Source of the DNA: Blastocystis hominis
Lineage: Eukaryota; Sar; Bigyra; Opalinata; Blastocystidae
Length of the DNA: 64,000 nucleotides
NCBI RefSeq assembly: GCF_000151665.1
Contig: NW_013171815.1
Span: 261,153 to 325,152, forward strand
Direction of reading: 5' to 3'
Positions 11,195-22,268 of this stretch are shown here, one piece after another (position 1 is the first letter of the stretch; every line of letters starts with the position of its first letter). Under the pieces are notes generated by a model that ran no database searches, was not told the origin of the DNA, and was given only the letters and a program-made list of their open reading frames with translations. Both the position numbers and the translations under genes were made by a program.

Positions 11195-12992
11195 ATGAAA
11201 TCACCGAGCAATTATGTTGATTCGTCTGCGACAGAGTCGGAGGAATACTCCGAGTCGGAAACAGAGGATTATCTCAAGGGATTGGGAGAAGAACAAAGAG
11301 TATGTATCGTAGTGATCAACAATGTGTGGGAAACGTTGTGGGTTTTTCTTACCCCCTGATTGTAGAAGCTCGTTCAAGAACGATTAAGCGCAGCTCAAAA
11401 GCAGTTTAAAACATTCAACGAAAACCAGCATGACCAAAAGGTACAATAGACTGCCAGCCTCCATTTTCTAGATCAATGATGTTATGACTCGTATCGATGG
11501 TATCGATGAAAAGGCAGCGGAGTTGGCGATCAAATCGTGCTATGGGAATGAGGTATCAGTGAGAGGTTTGTGTTCTGGGTAGTTACTGGCAATTAAACGT
11601 TTGATGGACAATTCCAGCTATAAACGAAAAATAAAGGAAATGTCGTCCGGAAAGAGAGAGGTGGACTTGGAGGAGATCATGGTACAGACACTCTTTTTCT
11701 TGAACTTAGTACCACAACTGGAAGCAGGATGTTCGGAGGGCCCTGGAATCGGATTCGGAGAACGAAACAGAAGAGGATGACGGTGATGAATATGTGATTC
11801 ACACTCGTTCGTCTCGTGAAAAGCGTCACCGTCGTTCCCACTCGGATAGTGACGAGTTTTCGAGCGATGATGCAAGACATCACGATCGAGAGCGCAAAGG
11901 CCCTCGTCTTGCGTTAGATGAAGCGTTGATCCTCGTATTGAACAATTTTCGCGTTTTCACTCAAAGCTTGCCAACCTCAAATCGCCGCCCAAAGAAGAAG
12001 ACCATCACTCGAAAGAGAGCGAGTCTCCGATGACGGAACCGCATACCGACGAATCAGGAACAGGAAACGACTCGGAAACCAGCGAATCGAGCAAGAAGTC
12101 GCTCATCGCCCGTCGCATCATCTCTTTTCGTTTCATAGATAGGCGAGAAAAAGCTCTTCAAATCGCTCTCTGGCGTCAAATCAAGCCAAGTTCCCGAGAA
12201 TATGCTTCGCCAACTCGGCTGGAGCGAAGCTCGCATCAAAGCCTTCCGGAACCGCGAAACGAACCCCAATCAATATTACTACCGTTTTAACGACCCGGGC
12301 GAGCCGCAGGCGACTGGAAAATGGAGCCAGAAGGACAAGGCGCTGTTTCTGAAGCTCATCGCGCAAAATGGAGTGGACTATCGAGTAAGCGTTCGAACCC
12401 TTCGCAACGCATAGTGGGGCATTTTCTCGATGAAAATCCCGGGCCGCGTCGGCTATCAGTGCAGTAATTTCTATCGGCAATTGGTGCGCGACGGCGAGAT
12501 CAAAGACGAGAACTACGAGGTGAACAGCGACGGGAAGCTTGTGTTTCGGCTTCGGAACTCGGCGGGGAAGAACATGGAGAAGAGAAAAAGGGCGGGCACG
12601 TCGACGAGCAAAACGCGCAAGCGAGCGAGGCAGGAAAGCTCGAGCGACGAGGAGGCGGAAGAGGAGGAGAAGGGCGAGGTGCTGCCGGTAGGAGAGAGTG
12701 GCTGGAGTGAGAGAAAGGACTACATTGATCCGATGACGATGATGCCGGTGCAGACGCCTGCGATTTCGCCGTATGGACATGTGATGGGATACGATTCGTG
12801 GGTGAAGGTGCTGAATCGAAACCCGAAGAATACGTGTCCGTTCACGAAGAAGGTGGGATTGGAGAGGAGGATTGAGGGTAGAAACTGACACGACGCTCCC
12901 TTGTAAAGCTAACTTTTGAGAATATTGACGAGTATCGTGATAAGATCATTAAAGTCAACGGTTTTGATGCCGAGTTTCATGAAAAAGAATGA
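11195..12992 (+). CDS. SANT/Myb-like protein with C-terminal U-box-like domain, nuclear
   Basis: At least nine exons. The N-terminus is acidic (ESEEYSESETEDY) and is followed by a coiled segment, an Arg/Ser/Asp-rich charged region and a SANT-like module: KWSQKDKALFLKLI, then after a 30-nt intron DYRWGIFSMKIPGRVGYQCSNFYRQL with the expected tryptophans. The C-terminus carries DYIDPMTMMPVQ...CPFTKKKLTRRSLVKLTFENIDEYRDKI, which looks like a degenerate U-box/RING-like fold. This suggests a chromatin or ubiquitin-linked nuclear protein. An in-frame 30-nt intron without a stop (12688-12717) is inferred because removal restores the U-box-like start. The stop TGA places its T exactly four bases before TGTTTCTG, so the mRNA may end at the stop codon itself. 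Confidence 0.7.
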
Positions 12993-13440
12993 TCTGTTTC
13001 TGTTGTTCACGGATCAATCCACTCTCGATTCCAAATCCAAATACTTCATACGAAAACATTTATTTATTGATTTATTGATTTATTGACTTATTGATTTATT
13101 TGGTTGTTTGTTTGAACAAGGTTGCGAATCAAAGATTGAAGACTGTGTGAATGAAAAAGCGGTCCACACCAGTCTGTGCATGCTTAGCCTTGTCTAGCAA
13201 TCATTCCACTTGTGTTTTGATGTGTTTTTGCCTCGAAGAATGATTTCAGTCAATTCCTTTTTCTCTATTTTTGCGAATCAGCCACAACCACAGTCACACT
13301 CACAATTACTACCACAATTAAAAACGCATTCACTCCGTTCCCCACCTTTTTCCATCGATCTCTCGATCGCCTCTCCACAAATCCATTTCCTCCAACAAAC
13401 ACACCATAAACTACTCAAATGTATATATATCTTGGGAAGA
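12993..13440. other. Convergent 3' intergenic region with TTTATTGA repeats
   Basis: About 450 bp between two convergent genes. It is AT-rich, with five or more copies of a tttattga-like 8-mer at 13056-13100 and a perfect plus-strand TGTTTGTT at 13105-13112. I see no supported gene. A small plus-strand open frame at 13210 overlaps the EB1 gene antisense and is rejected. Confidence 0.6.
13105..13112 (+). terminator. Polyadenylation motif TGTTTGTT
   Basis: Perfect motif with a T four bases upstream at 13100. It may be a distal poly(A) site of the SANT/U-box gene, giving a 3' UTR of about 107 nt. Confidence 0.5.
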
Positions 13441-14668
13441 TTACATAATCTCGTCACTAACTCTATCATCACTGTTCATGGATTCCACACGCTGCTCTCC
13501 TTCGCTTTCCTCTCGATTCTCCTCGATCGCCTTCAGCAAAAACTCCATGCCTTCGCGGGAATATCTACCCCTCATTTCCGGTCCATTCTCCCACAAAATC
13601 TGCAGAATCGAGTTCTCAACGTCCGTCAAATGTCGATTCACCTGGATTCCCTTCGTGCTCACGCCTCGCCGCGCCCTACCTGCAGCAAATCCTCGATATT
13701 CCGCAGTTTGTTGTAGTAAAACACGCGTTCCTCCGCCAAAAGCATCTCCTACATCCCACTTCGCCTCCACAACGCACTCGATAATCGTGCAGCTTGTGCA
13801 GCTCCTGCAGCTGCTCCTGCAGATCGTGACACTGACTCTGCAGCCAGCTACACTGCTGTCGTAGCGACTCTGCCTCTCATTTTATCCCCTCAAACGAACC
13901 GTTTTGCTTCACCAACTCCGGAGAAGGCAAACTCGGCACGCTGCCGCCGCCGCCGCCGCCGCCGCCGTCGCGCCACGGAGACATGTGGTCCCGCGGGACC
14001 GTGGCTCGGTGCTGAGGCGTGATGGGAGGGTAGGGTTTCCGCGGGGAAGCGGTCGTTCTCGCAGAGATAATGCGGGTGGGAGAGTCGAAGAGAGGGGCTG
14101 CGTGGGTGCCGCGAGGCGTGTGAGGCGTGTAGGTGTCAGCCCGAGTGACTTCTGTGGATGAGAAGGAAGGAGAGAAGGCACTGATGGCTCCCTTTGATTC
14201 ACTGCGGCGAGCGACGGGGTCGTAGGAACCTGATTTGTAGTTGGCATCGTAATAGGATTTTAAGGTAGCGAGAAATTCATAGCCCTCCTTTGATCCTTGT
14301 TTGGAAAGAATATTGATGTCAAAATCCTAGAGGGGGATAATCCCACAGAAATGGGTACAATAGGAATACTGAGTTTTTCAAATGCTTTACGTAAGATGCG
14401 GTAGTTCTTTTGGCACTCATAGGGAGTAGACGCGGAAAAATTGAGATTCTTCATAGGTACCGTTCCTAAAGTATCAAGATGACAAGGAGCGACAAACCGG
14501 GATGGATTAAATCAATAATTTGGCAGGCAACAGCACCTACATGTAAATTAACGCGGGTTCACCAAAAGTACCGTTTGATGCATCCTCTAATTTAATATAA
14601 TTCGTACACAAAATATCGTTGATCCACGCCAGTAATTCATTTCGTGGAATAGATGCTTGTTTATACAT
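13441..14668 (-). CDS. EB1: EB1-type microtubule plus-end-binding protein
   Basis: Tracks growing microtubule ends. The start at 14668 opens a calponin-homology domain: MYKQASIPRNELLAWINDIL, KLEDASNGAVACQIIDLIHPGTVPMKNLNFSA, YECQKNYRILRKAF and the domain end KSYYDANYKSGSYDP. A Pro/Arg/Thr-rich linker with seven glycines follows. Then comes the EB-homology coiled coil (LRQQCSWLQSQCHDLQEQLQELHKL) with the family signature ERVFYYNKLRNIEDLLQ and a C-terminal helix. Introns include 14537-14571, 14466-14497, 14327-14358 and two more near 13680-13770. One join around 13870 is ambiguous between a 24-nt and a 39-nt intron. The C-terminal EEY/F tail of animal EB1 is absent and the protein ends DEIM. 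Confidence 0.9.
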
Positions 14669-14858
14669 CCACTATTGAATTACTTTTGGTACAGAACTAT
14701 CAATAAAACGACACAAGCTTCTCAAAGAGCTTATTCGAGGGCAAACACAAATAATAATATCGTTAATAAAATGTCAGAAAGGGGAGTTATTTTTACATAA
14801 TACTCTGTTGTCTCCTATAATATTCCCACTTAGCAAGGAAGACTTACTCAAGGTAGAA

Positions 14859-15543
14859 ATGGATCTTGAGAAGGAAGATGCTGCCATTGATGAGCAGTTC
14901 GGTAGGAACCTTTGGTGTTTGCTCATTTAGCATTTTTCGTCCAGACCAACGCAAAGATTGACAATGTACAGGAATTTAAGAGTCTTGTCGATATTTATCT
15001 CAGCAAGCATAATATACCATATTCTCGTGAATCTTCTGGGTCCTGCATCCTATACCGGTGTCCATTTAGTGATACTTGTAGTTTCTGCATCAAAGGTGGA
15101 ATTTGCCGTTCTAAGTCCCCGGGAAAGAAAGGTTTCTATTTTGGCAGCATAGGAGTGTAGGCGTTTTATCTTTAAACAGGGTGAGTCTGGAACATTCGTG
15201 CGGGTGGGAGAACGTTGGCTATTTTTCAAAGAAATGATTTGTAGATTCCTCGAGACAAGCGGAATACCAACTATCGCCCGTCTTATCAAAATCGACGTAT
15301 ACCTAGCGTCTTTCCTATAATCTCTAGCTTCTTTTATTCAATCACATAAATTAGAAAGCGCTACCAGCTCCAATGGATCGAGTTCGAGTCTTCCCTCGAT
15401 GGAGCTGAGTCCTCTCTTTTCGATCCCTTCTTCCTCTTCTACAGTCAAAGTAGCTGGAGGAGAAGAAGAAGGGGGAGCAGTAATGGCAACAGCAACTACA
15501 TCTACTCCTACTACTACTACATCTACTCCTACTACTACTACAT

Positions 15544-15575
<32 letters not shown>

Positions 15576-17211
15576 GTCGCTATAAATCCAAATGCTAATG
15601 CTAATGCTAATGCTAATGCTAATGCTAATGCAACGGCAACTGCAACGGTAACGGCACCGGCTGCTCCTACCATTTTGCCTTCTCCCCAACCGAAGAATCC
15701 TCGCGCCAAGGAACGGCTCCGCTCGAAGCGTCCAATGTACTGCCGTAACGCGTACATGCACTACCTGGTGAAGCATTTGGTGAAGAACAATCCGTATATC
15801 AGTCTGCAGAGCATCATCGATGTCCTCGAGAAGAAGCATGTGGAATACAAAACCATCTCTGTTTCCAAAGCCAGAGCGGATGAACGAAGCCTTTACATCA
15901 CTTCCATGAAGGATATAGTCGAGAAATTGAATCATTTAAGTAAGTGTATAGTGGTTATTGATTATCAAGAATCGATCATTTTGGAGGCAAATCCCAACGA
16001 TCGCGTCGAAATCGTAACGTCTGTCGCTGCAGGAAAGGAACTCCTCTCTGCCCTGTTTATCTGTCCGTTCGGTTTGCAGCAAGCCCATCAACTCCAAAAA
16101 AAGCCCCTATATTTGGACTGCTGCTATTTGCACGGAGAAAACTCGGGCGTTTTGTTCCACGCTTCGGAAATCGATCCCGATTACCGTCCTGTTTTGGTAG
16201 CTTTTATGATCGCCGAGCAAGAGAGCGTTTCGAATTGGCGCCGATTTTTGGAATTCCTGGAGTCGAGCCATCTGCTGACTCCCGAAGACGACGTGGCCCA
16301 CGTGCTTCTATCGCTGTGCATGCTGCTGGAGTCGAATCTTCCCCAGCTGGAGTACGCGTTTTCGGATTTGGCGGCAGAATCTTCGCCGTGGTACGTGAAC
16401 GGCGCGGTGCGTCGGAAGCGGAGCATTCGATCGGAGTCGTTCACGCTTCGCGCGCTGCTGCTTCGCTGCGTGTTTGCGTACGGCGCGGAAGCCTCGCTGT
16501 TTTTGAACCGCCTGATGAGCGAAAAGAGCGATCTGTTCGACGAGCTGCAGCACTTGGGGAAGTGGAACCGAAGCCTCTTCGCGGTGCAGCTTCGCGAGCT
16601 GCATTCGCTCTGCTTGACGCACATCGAGCGCGATTTGCTCGAGCAGAACTCGCTGCAGTATTTGATGATCGACGATCTCGCGACGGGATTGTACTACTTT
16701 CAATGTCTCGATTGCGAAGAGCGGCGACACATCTACCTCCACTTCGATCCCGACGAGCTCACGCCGCACTTCCAGCAAGTCCTCGCGGAGTACGCGCGGT
16801 TTAAAGGCGAATATTCGATCGAAAACGGGTCGCCCTGCGCGGTTTCGATGCTGCTGGAAGGCGTGCAGCGCAAGTTCCTGGTCGATCTGGAGGGCAAAAC
16901 CTGCTCCTGCGGGCTGTGGCAGGCGCTGCGGTTCCCTTGTCTGCATGGCTGGCTGGTGGCGACGGTGCGAGGCGTGGCGTGGGAGATGGTGGACGAGGGT
17001 CTGCACTCGGTGAAGCAGGCTTTGCGAACGTGTCCGTCGATGAATGTCCCGTCGTTCCCGCACTCCATTCTCACGCAGATCGCGTATTATAAGAAGAGCA
17101 CGGGGAGGATGGAGAAGAACGCGCTGCCCGAGGCGCTGGCGCAGGCGGCGATTCTCCCGGTCAATGTGGGGGAAATGATGATTCCGGAGGAGAAGAATTT
17201 GATTTCACTGT
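14859..17211 (+). CDS. MULE/FAR1-like, transposase-derived SWIM zinc-finger protein (probably domesticated)
   Basis: The N-terminal exons contain a Cys-rich segment (YRCPFSDTCSFCIKGGICRSK) like the zinc finger ahead of Mutator-like transposases; exon joins at 15100-15260 are uncertain. After introns ending at 15327 and at 15969 comes a Thr-repeat and Asn-Ala-repeat linker, then KERLRSKRPMYCRNAY and a MULE-type core: NPNDRVEIV, PLYLDCCYLHGENSGVLFHASEID, then YRPVLVAFMIAEQESVSNWRRFLEFL. A SWIM finger follows (TCSCGLWQALRFPCLHG, the C-x-C...C-x-H pattern). The later acidic residues of the DDE triad are not obvious and no terminal inverted repeats are seen, so a domesticated DNA-binding role is more likely than active transposition. 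No stop codon is encoded: T17211 with TGTTTGTT at 17216 implies a poly(A)-made TAA. An upstream start near 14771 is possible. Confidence 0.7.
15494..15631. repeat. (ACT)n and (AATGCT)n coding microsatellites
   Basis: A run of act triplets (15494-15576, poly-Thr) is followed by aatgct hexamers (15590-15631, Asn-Ala repeat) inside the linker of the SWIM gene. Both are in frame. Confidence 0.9.
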
Positions 17212-17215
17212 GGCG

Positions 17216-17231
17216 TGTTTGTTCACAAACA
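17216..17231. terminator. Shared bidirectional polyadenylation signal TGTTTGTTCACAAACA
   Basis: A plus-strand TGTTTGTT (17216-17223) abuts a minus-strand TGTTTGTG (17224-17231). Four bases outside each motif lies a T in first codon position (T17211 plus strand; complement of 17236 minus strand). Both convergent genes therefore end here, each with a stop completed by polyadenylation. Confidence 0.85.
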
Positions 17232-17235
17232 AGAG

Positions 17236-18530
17236 AGCTTTGCGTCCAAACGCGGATCGTGTGGTCGTACGCGCAGCTGAAGAGCTGCGGACGGAGGTCG
17301 TTGAGGTAGAACATGTTGCGAACCAGCTTGCTGTGACCTTTGAGAACTTGCACTTCCTTCCCGGAGTAGAGAGAAAACACGCGGATCGTGTTGTCGGAAC
17401 ACGTCAAAATCGCGTTTTGCTCGCGTGCATCCAGCGCGATGGAGCCCATGTAGTACGAATCGGAGAGCATCGAGCTCACGTACAAGCTCTGCACATGTTC
17501 GTTTCGCTCGTACGGAAACACAATCACGTTGCTTTTGTCGGTCAAGGCCACCACATAGCGCTCATCGCCCATCAGAACGCAATCCGTGATGCAGAACGAC
17601 ACGTGCATGTCCCACTCGTGCTGGTTGATGCTCACTTCCTTCTTCGCCTGCGTCCTCCAATCAATATACGTCAAGAACGGCTGGTTTCGCTCTGCTAAAA
17701 TGATCGTGTGGTGGGAAGGAGCGATCGCAATCCCATCCACGGTGTATTTGAAGTAATAACGAGAAACCTCATGCAGAGCTCCGTCTTCTTTTATATCCCA
17801 AACAGCCACCGTGTTATCATAGCTCGTGCTCAACACGATATTCAGATTCTCGCTCTTTTTGAAGCGGAGAATGGCCTTCTCGTGGAGTTTCTTCTCCGCT
17901 ATTTTCTAGAGTCGATCGATCGATCCCGAATCACCTACTGTGAGCTTTTTGATGATGTAATTCTCGGAGTCGATTTGGAAAATGTGAACCATTCCATCCA
18001 TACAGCCAGCCAGTAAATACTTCGAGCCACGTACCAGGACGAGAGAGCAGCAGGGAGCCGATGTAGGCACCTCTGAAACGATGGAATTGTCGTCGAGAGA
18101 GATACAGACAAGTCGTTTGGTCACATCTGTCGAAAAAATGTAATTTGAGTTTCGTTCCCATGGGACCACGCACAGAATATTGCTAGAATGGACAGTGGAA
18201 ACAGTTTGTGTGCAAGAATACTGCTTCTTCTCCACTTCAGGAGAAAACACCAAGTTCTTGAAAGTCTCTGCTTCTTCTGTTGTAATTTCATTGGGTTCAT
18301 CTTGCTCAGTCATAAACCCATCATGGGCAGCGCGGAGTTGTTCCTTCAGTGAATCGTTGTACTCTTTCAATTGTTGAAGCTACCATCATATGATACAGGT
18401 CTATCCATACCTGAAATCGGCACGACTCTTTGTATTTGTCGAGAGTTTCTTGTAAGGACGCAACTTGGCTTTCTAATTCGATAACACGTTTCCTTAGTTG
18501 CTTGTTCTCCTCTACTAAGTTGGTTTCCAT
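17236..18530 (-). CDS. Coiled-coil plus WD40 repeat protein
   Basis: Three exons, with introns 18380-18410 (31 nt) and 17906-17938 (33 nt). The first ATG with good context (18530) begins a heptad-rich coiled coil (METNLVEENKQLRKRVIELESQVASL). It leads into a beta-propeller with recognisable WD units: YIFSTDVTKRLVCISLDD, YLLAGCMDGMVHIFQID, STSYDNTVAVWDI, ILTCSDNTIRVFSL and LFSCAYDHTIRVW. The coiled-coil-then-WD40 architecture recalls WDR91-like endosomal proteins, but this is not established. The reading passes TQS and then needs a poly(A)-made TAA at 17236; the encoded downstream frame is only a non-homologous extension. Translation could instead begin at 18659, which would overlap the divergent neighbour. 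Confidence 0.8.
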
Positions 18531-18677
18531 GGAACGCAATAATCTAGGGAAGTTGTGGCATTTGAAGGCGAACGATTCTGTGGAAACAAGAAGGGCGGAG
18601 CAGTCAAAGGGATAGAGTAAGAGGGATATAGAAATATCCTCTGTCGAACTGTGATGCATAACACTTTTTGTATTTCT

Positions 18678-21232
18678 ATGTATCCATATCCATCTTCGAC
18701 CTTTTGCTATCAGAGTCAACCGTATGGACCTCCCACCTATGTTCCATGTGTGTTCTGTCACTCTACGATTCCTTCTGCCTCCATGGCTGCCCATCTAGCT
18801 CAATGTCCGAATGCACTCGCTGCCGCTCCTCCCACTGCCACGAGCACACCATTCGGATCGACTCAATCGGTTCAATATCGCCGCGTTGTCCGCGTTGAAA
18901 GGAAGACGGTCAACGAGCGAGATATCCAGCCGATTCCAATTGCACCGAATCCTCCCGTGTATGTCCAGGAGACTCGCCGCATTTCGGCTCCATGGAATCA
19001 AGGCATTCCTGAATGGGCGATTGAAGATGGAAGCACTCAGTCGGTTTCATCTCAATCATCGCATTATCAGAAGCCTCTTCCGCCTGTTCCACAGCAATCA
19101 CAAGGCAATCGGGGAGTGGGAATGCAAAGAGGCGCAGCCGTGTCTCCGCAAGCTGCGAATAATGCAAGGAACCAACAGCAAAGCGCTCCGATGCAGACGA
19201 TGCAAGAGCAAGGAGCCCAGAGGATGCAGCCGACACAGGCCGTTCCAATGCAGCGGCCACAAGTGATTCAGAGCAGTGCACAGCAAGTAATTCAGCGAAA
19301 CACGCAGATTCCAGGGCAGGTTTCCACTCAGCCGAGACCGATGAATCAACAGCCGGCTCAACAGCGATATCCAAATCAGCAGCAACCAATGAATCAGCAG
19401 CAACCAATGAATCAGCAGCAACCAATGAATCAGAGGCCGATGAATCCGAGACCAATGCAACAGAACACAAATCAGCAACCAATGAATCAACAGCCACCAA
19501 TGAATCAGAGACCAATGAATCAGCAGCCACCTGTTAATCAGAGACCAATGAATCAGCAACCACCTGTTAATCAGAGACCAATGAATCAGCAACCACCTGT
19601 TAATCAGAGACCGATGAATCAGCAACCGCAAAGAAGTGCCCAGCCACCATCTCAGTATTCGCAGACACAGCAATCTCAGTCTCCAACCCATTCAGTCGGA
19701 GGAGTGGAAACCATCACTCCGGGTTCTCTCTCTGATCGCATCAAAATGTTTGAATCCAAAGCAACCAAGCAGCCCTCACCACCTCCATCCCAAGCCAAAC
19801 CGCAGCCCATGCCAAGACCTCACCCCCAATCGCAGCCTGCTCCTAGACCCCAAAATCAACCCATGCAAAGACCGCAACCTGCTCCAAGACCTCAATCCAT
19901 GCCAAGATCCCAGCCTCAGCCTCAGCCTCAGCCTCAGCCTCAGCCTCAGCCACAATCTCAACCCATGCCTCGACCTCAGCCTCAGCCCCCAACTCAATCA
20001 AGGCCGAGACCTCAGCCTACTCCCAGGCCTCAGCCCCAGTCTCAGCCCCAATCGCAACCTGCTCCACAAAGAGCATCCGCGCCAAGTCAACCCTCATCCG
20101 CTTCGTTTGCCTCGCAGCCTTCCTACGCCTCGGCTTCGACTTCCACTCCAACTCCTCAGCCTTCTATGAAGGAACGCACTGCATTCCTTGAAAGAGCCTT
20201 TGGCAATCCTTCTGCCGCGCCTGCGAAGCCAGCAAAACCTGCATTACCCGCCTCTGTTTCCACTGCCGCAGCAGTGACAGCGGCAGCAGCGGCTTCGTCG
20301 AGCGGAGTGGAGCACTTCGAGAAGAAATCGGAAGGCACTGCGCATCCCAACAAGCTCAAAATGCCCGAAACAGCGCCAGGTCAGCTCTCGCTCGCTGAAA
20401 TGCTTCAGAAGCGGCAGATGAATGGAGCACCGCCTCCAGCTGTGAATTCAGCCCCAACGCCTGCTCCAGCTCCCGCTCCGGCACCTGTGCCTGCATCCAA
20501 TCAATCGACTGCAGTCATGCGGTACGAGAAACAGGAAAAACGCACAGAGCCGAAGCCGTTAGCCATCCCTGCCCCGATTCCTGGGCAGAAATCACTGCAG
20601 GAAATCATGGCACAACGCACCGAAGTGCGATTCACGGACGAGGGAAAGGGAGAATACTTCCAGCAGCAAACGCAGACAGTGCAGCAGACGGTGCAAACGA
20701 CGATTCCCCCACCCGAGAACCCAGCTCCAATCCATTCGGCTGCTCCCGCGATCCCGCCGCAGAGCGAAGCTTATCCCTCGAGCCCAGTAATCACGTTTGA
20801 AGACAAAGAAATGCAGGAGATCCAAGAGCAGGAGAGAATGCGAAGCGCGCAGAACAATCCGAACACACAAACCACCGAGGAAACAGCCACGGCGAGCCCT
20901 GGAAGTCCTCTCTACACGGCGAACGGTGTTTTTGTAGTGGAGTTGTCGAAAGAAGACATGAAATTGGTGTTTGCAGGTGATTCTACATTGCCGTTCAACG
21001 GCTATTCGAACTCGGTTATGTGCATCTACCCAGACCAGATATGTTTCTATTACTACAATGAAGCTAGCTCTAGCTATCAGTTCATTGTTCTTTCTCCCAA
21101 TCTCGTGCTTACTTCTAGAAGAATATGGCACGCATCTCCTGTGTGAATACGCGCCTTGACCGCGTCATGGCGACGACGAACACGCTGCAGTACGGAATTC
21201 TTATCATGGACAAATCGCAGCAGTACGGATGA
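18678..21232 (+). CDS. Pro/Gln-rich protein with N-terminal C2HC zinc finger
   Basis: The N-terminus holds a single zinc finger, CVFCHSTIPSASMAAHLAQCP (C-x2-C...H-x3-C, UBZ/C2HC-like). Then come hundreds of Gln/Pro/Met/Asn residues with MNQQPPVNQRP repeats and a PQPQPQ run, two short helical motifs each followed by PG (APGQLSLAEMLQKRQM and PIPGQKSLQEIMAQR), and a conserved-looking C-terminal segment (FVVELSKEDMKLVFAG...). A 32-nt intron near 21080-21115 leads to the real C-terminus (KNMARISCVNTRLDRVMATTNTLQYGILIMDKSQQYG) and a TGA at 21232. The two LxEhhQ motifs may be peptide ligands. No function is recognised. An in-frame upstream ATG at 18651 would add nine residues. Confidence 0.75.
19375..19625. 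repeat. MNQQ/PVNQRP coding repeats
   Basis: Degenerate units of 15 to 30 bp (caaccaatgaatcagca and variants) are tandemly repeated in frame in the Pro/Gln-rich zinc-finger gene. Confidence 0.85.
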
Positions 21233-21393
21233 TGATCTGGCTTGATTGTAGGGAAATAACCAGTGTGTGGTTTACTGCGGCGAGCGAGCGCGACTCTGTA
21301 TTTGGTATGCTTTCCTACCCTGTTTGTACGTGAATACCCAACAAACACACTCAACGTTTATAAATTTCAAAATAAATTGCTGTCTACAATCCC

Positions 21394-22077
21394 TTAAAGG
21401 AGCTCGTTCGGGACATGGTGAGGAATCTACACATGAGAAACGCAAAAAACACCTACAAAGAACACACCTCCATTCATCTCTTTCGTCACCGGTACCTGGC
21501 AAGCGAGACGAGAACTAGAAAGTAGAAGCCAAACAAAATAACAAACCGAGGGGTCTTGCCGATAGGAATCTTCTCAATGAACTCAAGTTCCTGAGCGGTG
21601 GGTTTCTCCAGTACCTTTGAAAGCTCGAGAGAAGGAACAACATGGCAGAAGGCACAAGAGGGACCTAAGCGAATTAACCAAACAAGGCAGACACGAACCC
21701 TCTCCGAACGTTTCCTCCGTCCAATTCTCTGTTCTCTTTACAGCTCTGGGCAAGCCAGCTCCATGGCAGTCACCTACACAAAATCAGACACAGAAGAGGA
21801 GTGGCTTACCACAAATGGGCAGTCCGTAAGCCTCAGCCGTATCGAGGACGGTATCGCCAATTCTAGCCTTCACAGTCTTCGATTCACCTTTCGGGGTAAT
21901 GAAAGTCAGATCAATCCTAAACTAAATGCGCACACAAGTCACAAACGTGTTCTCAGCAACAGCGCTAGTCCAACTAATTGAACGACCGATGCCTATCGAA
22001 TTACAGATAACTACAGAAAACAAACAAGCATATGTTGCCTTAGGCACGGAGGTGCATAATTTTCTCAGAGCGAACAT
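21394..22077 (-). CDS. Adrenodoxin-type [2Fe-2S] ferredoxin, MRO-targeted
   Basis: Electron carrier for Fe-S assembly and related MRO redox steps. Start MFALRKLCTSVPKA is a short basic leader consistent with organelle import. The fold is readable after splicing: FRIDLTFITPKGESKTVKARIGDTVLDTAEAYGLPICG, then the Cys cluster ending SCAFCHVVPS, a helical segment (ELEFIEKIPIG), the fourth Cys in SRLACQVPVTKEMNG and the C-terminus IPHHVPNELL with TAA at 21394. At least six small introns are needed. The last is a clean 30 nt, but the joins around the first two cysteines (about 21690-21800) and before SRLACQV are unclear, so the C-x5-C-x2-C spacing could not be confirmed. It lies tail-to-tail with the Pro/Gln-rich gene. 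Confidence 0.75.
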
Positions 22078-22268
22078 TAGAATCACGACACTATACAAGA
22101 TTGGAGAGAAAAGCAGACGTTCATCAAGAGCGGAAAAACCGCGGGGATCCGATTTCTACCAAATCTTATGAATTTCGAAGCAGATGCTTGTAATCATAGC
22201 ACCCGTGCAAGGATCCACGACGACAAGCCATTTTGAAGTATAAAACAAACAGAAGTATAAACATGCTG

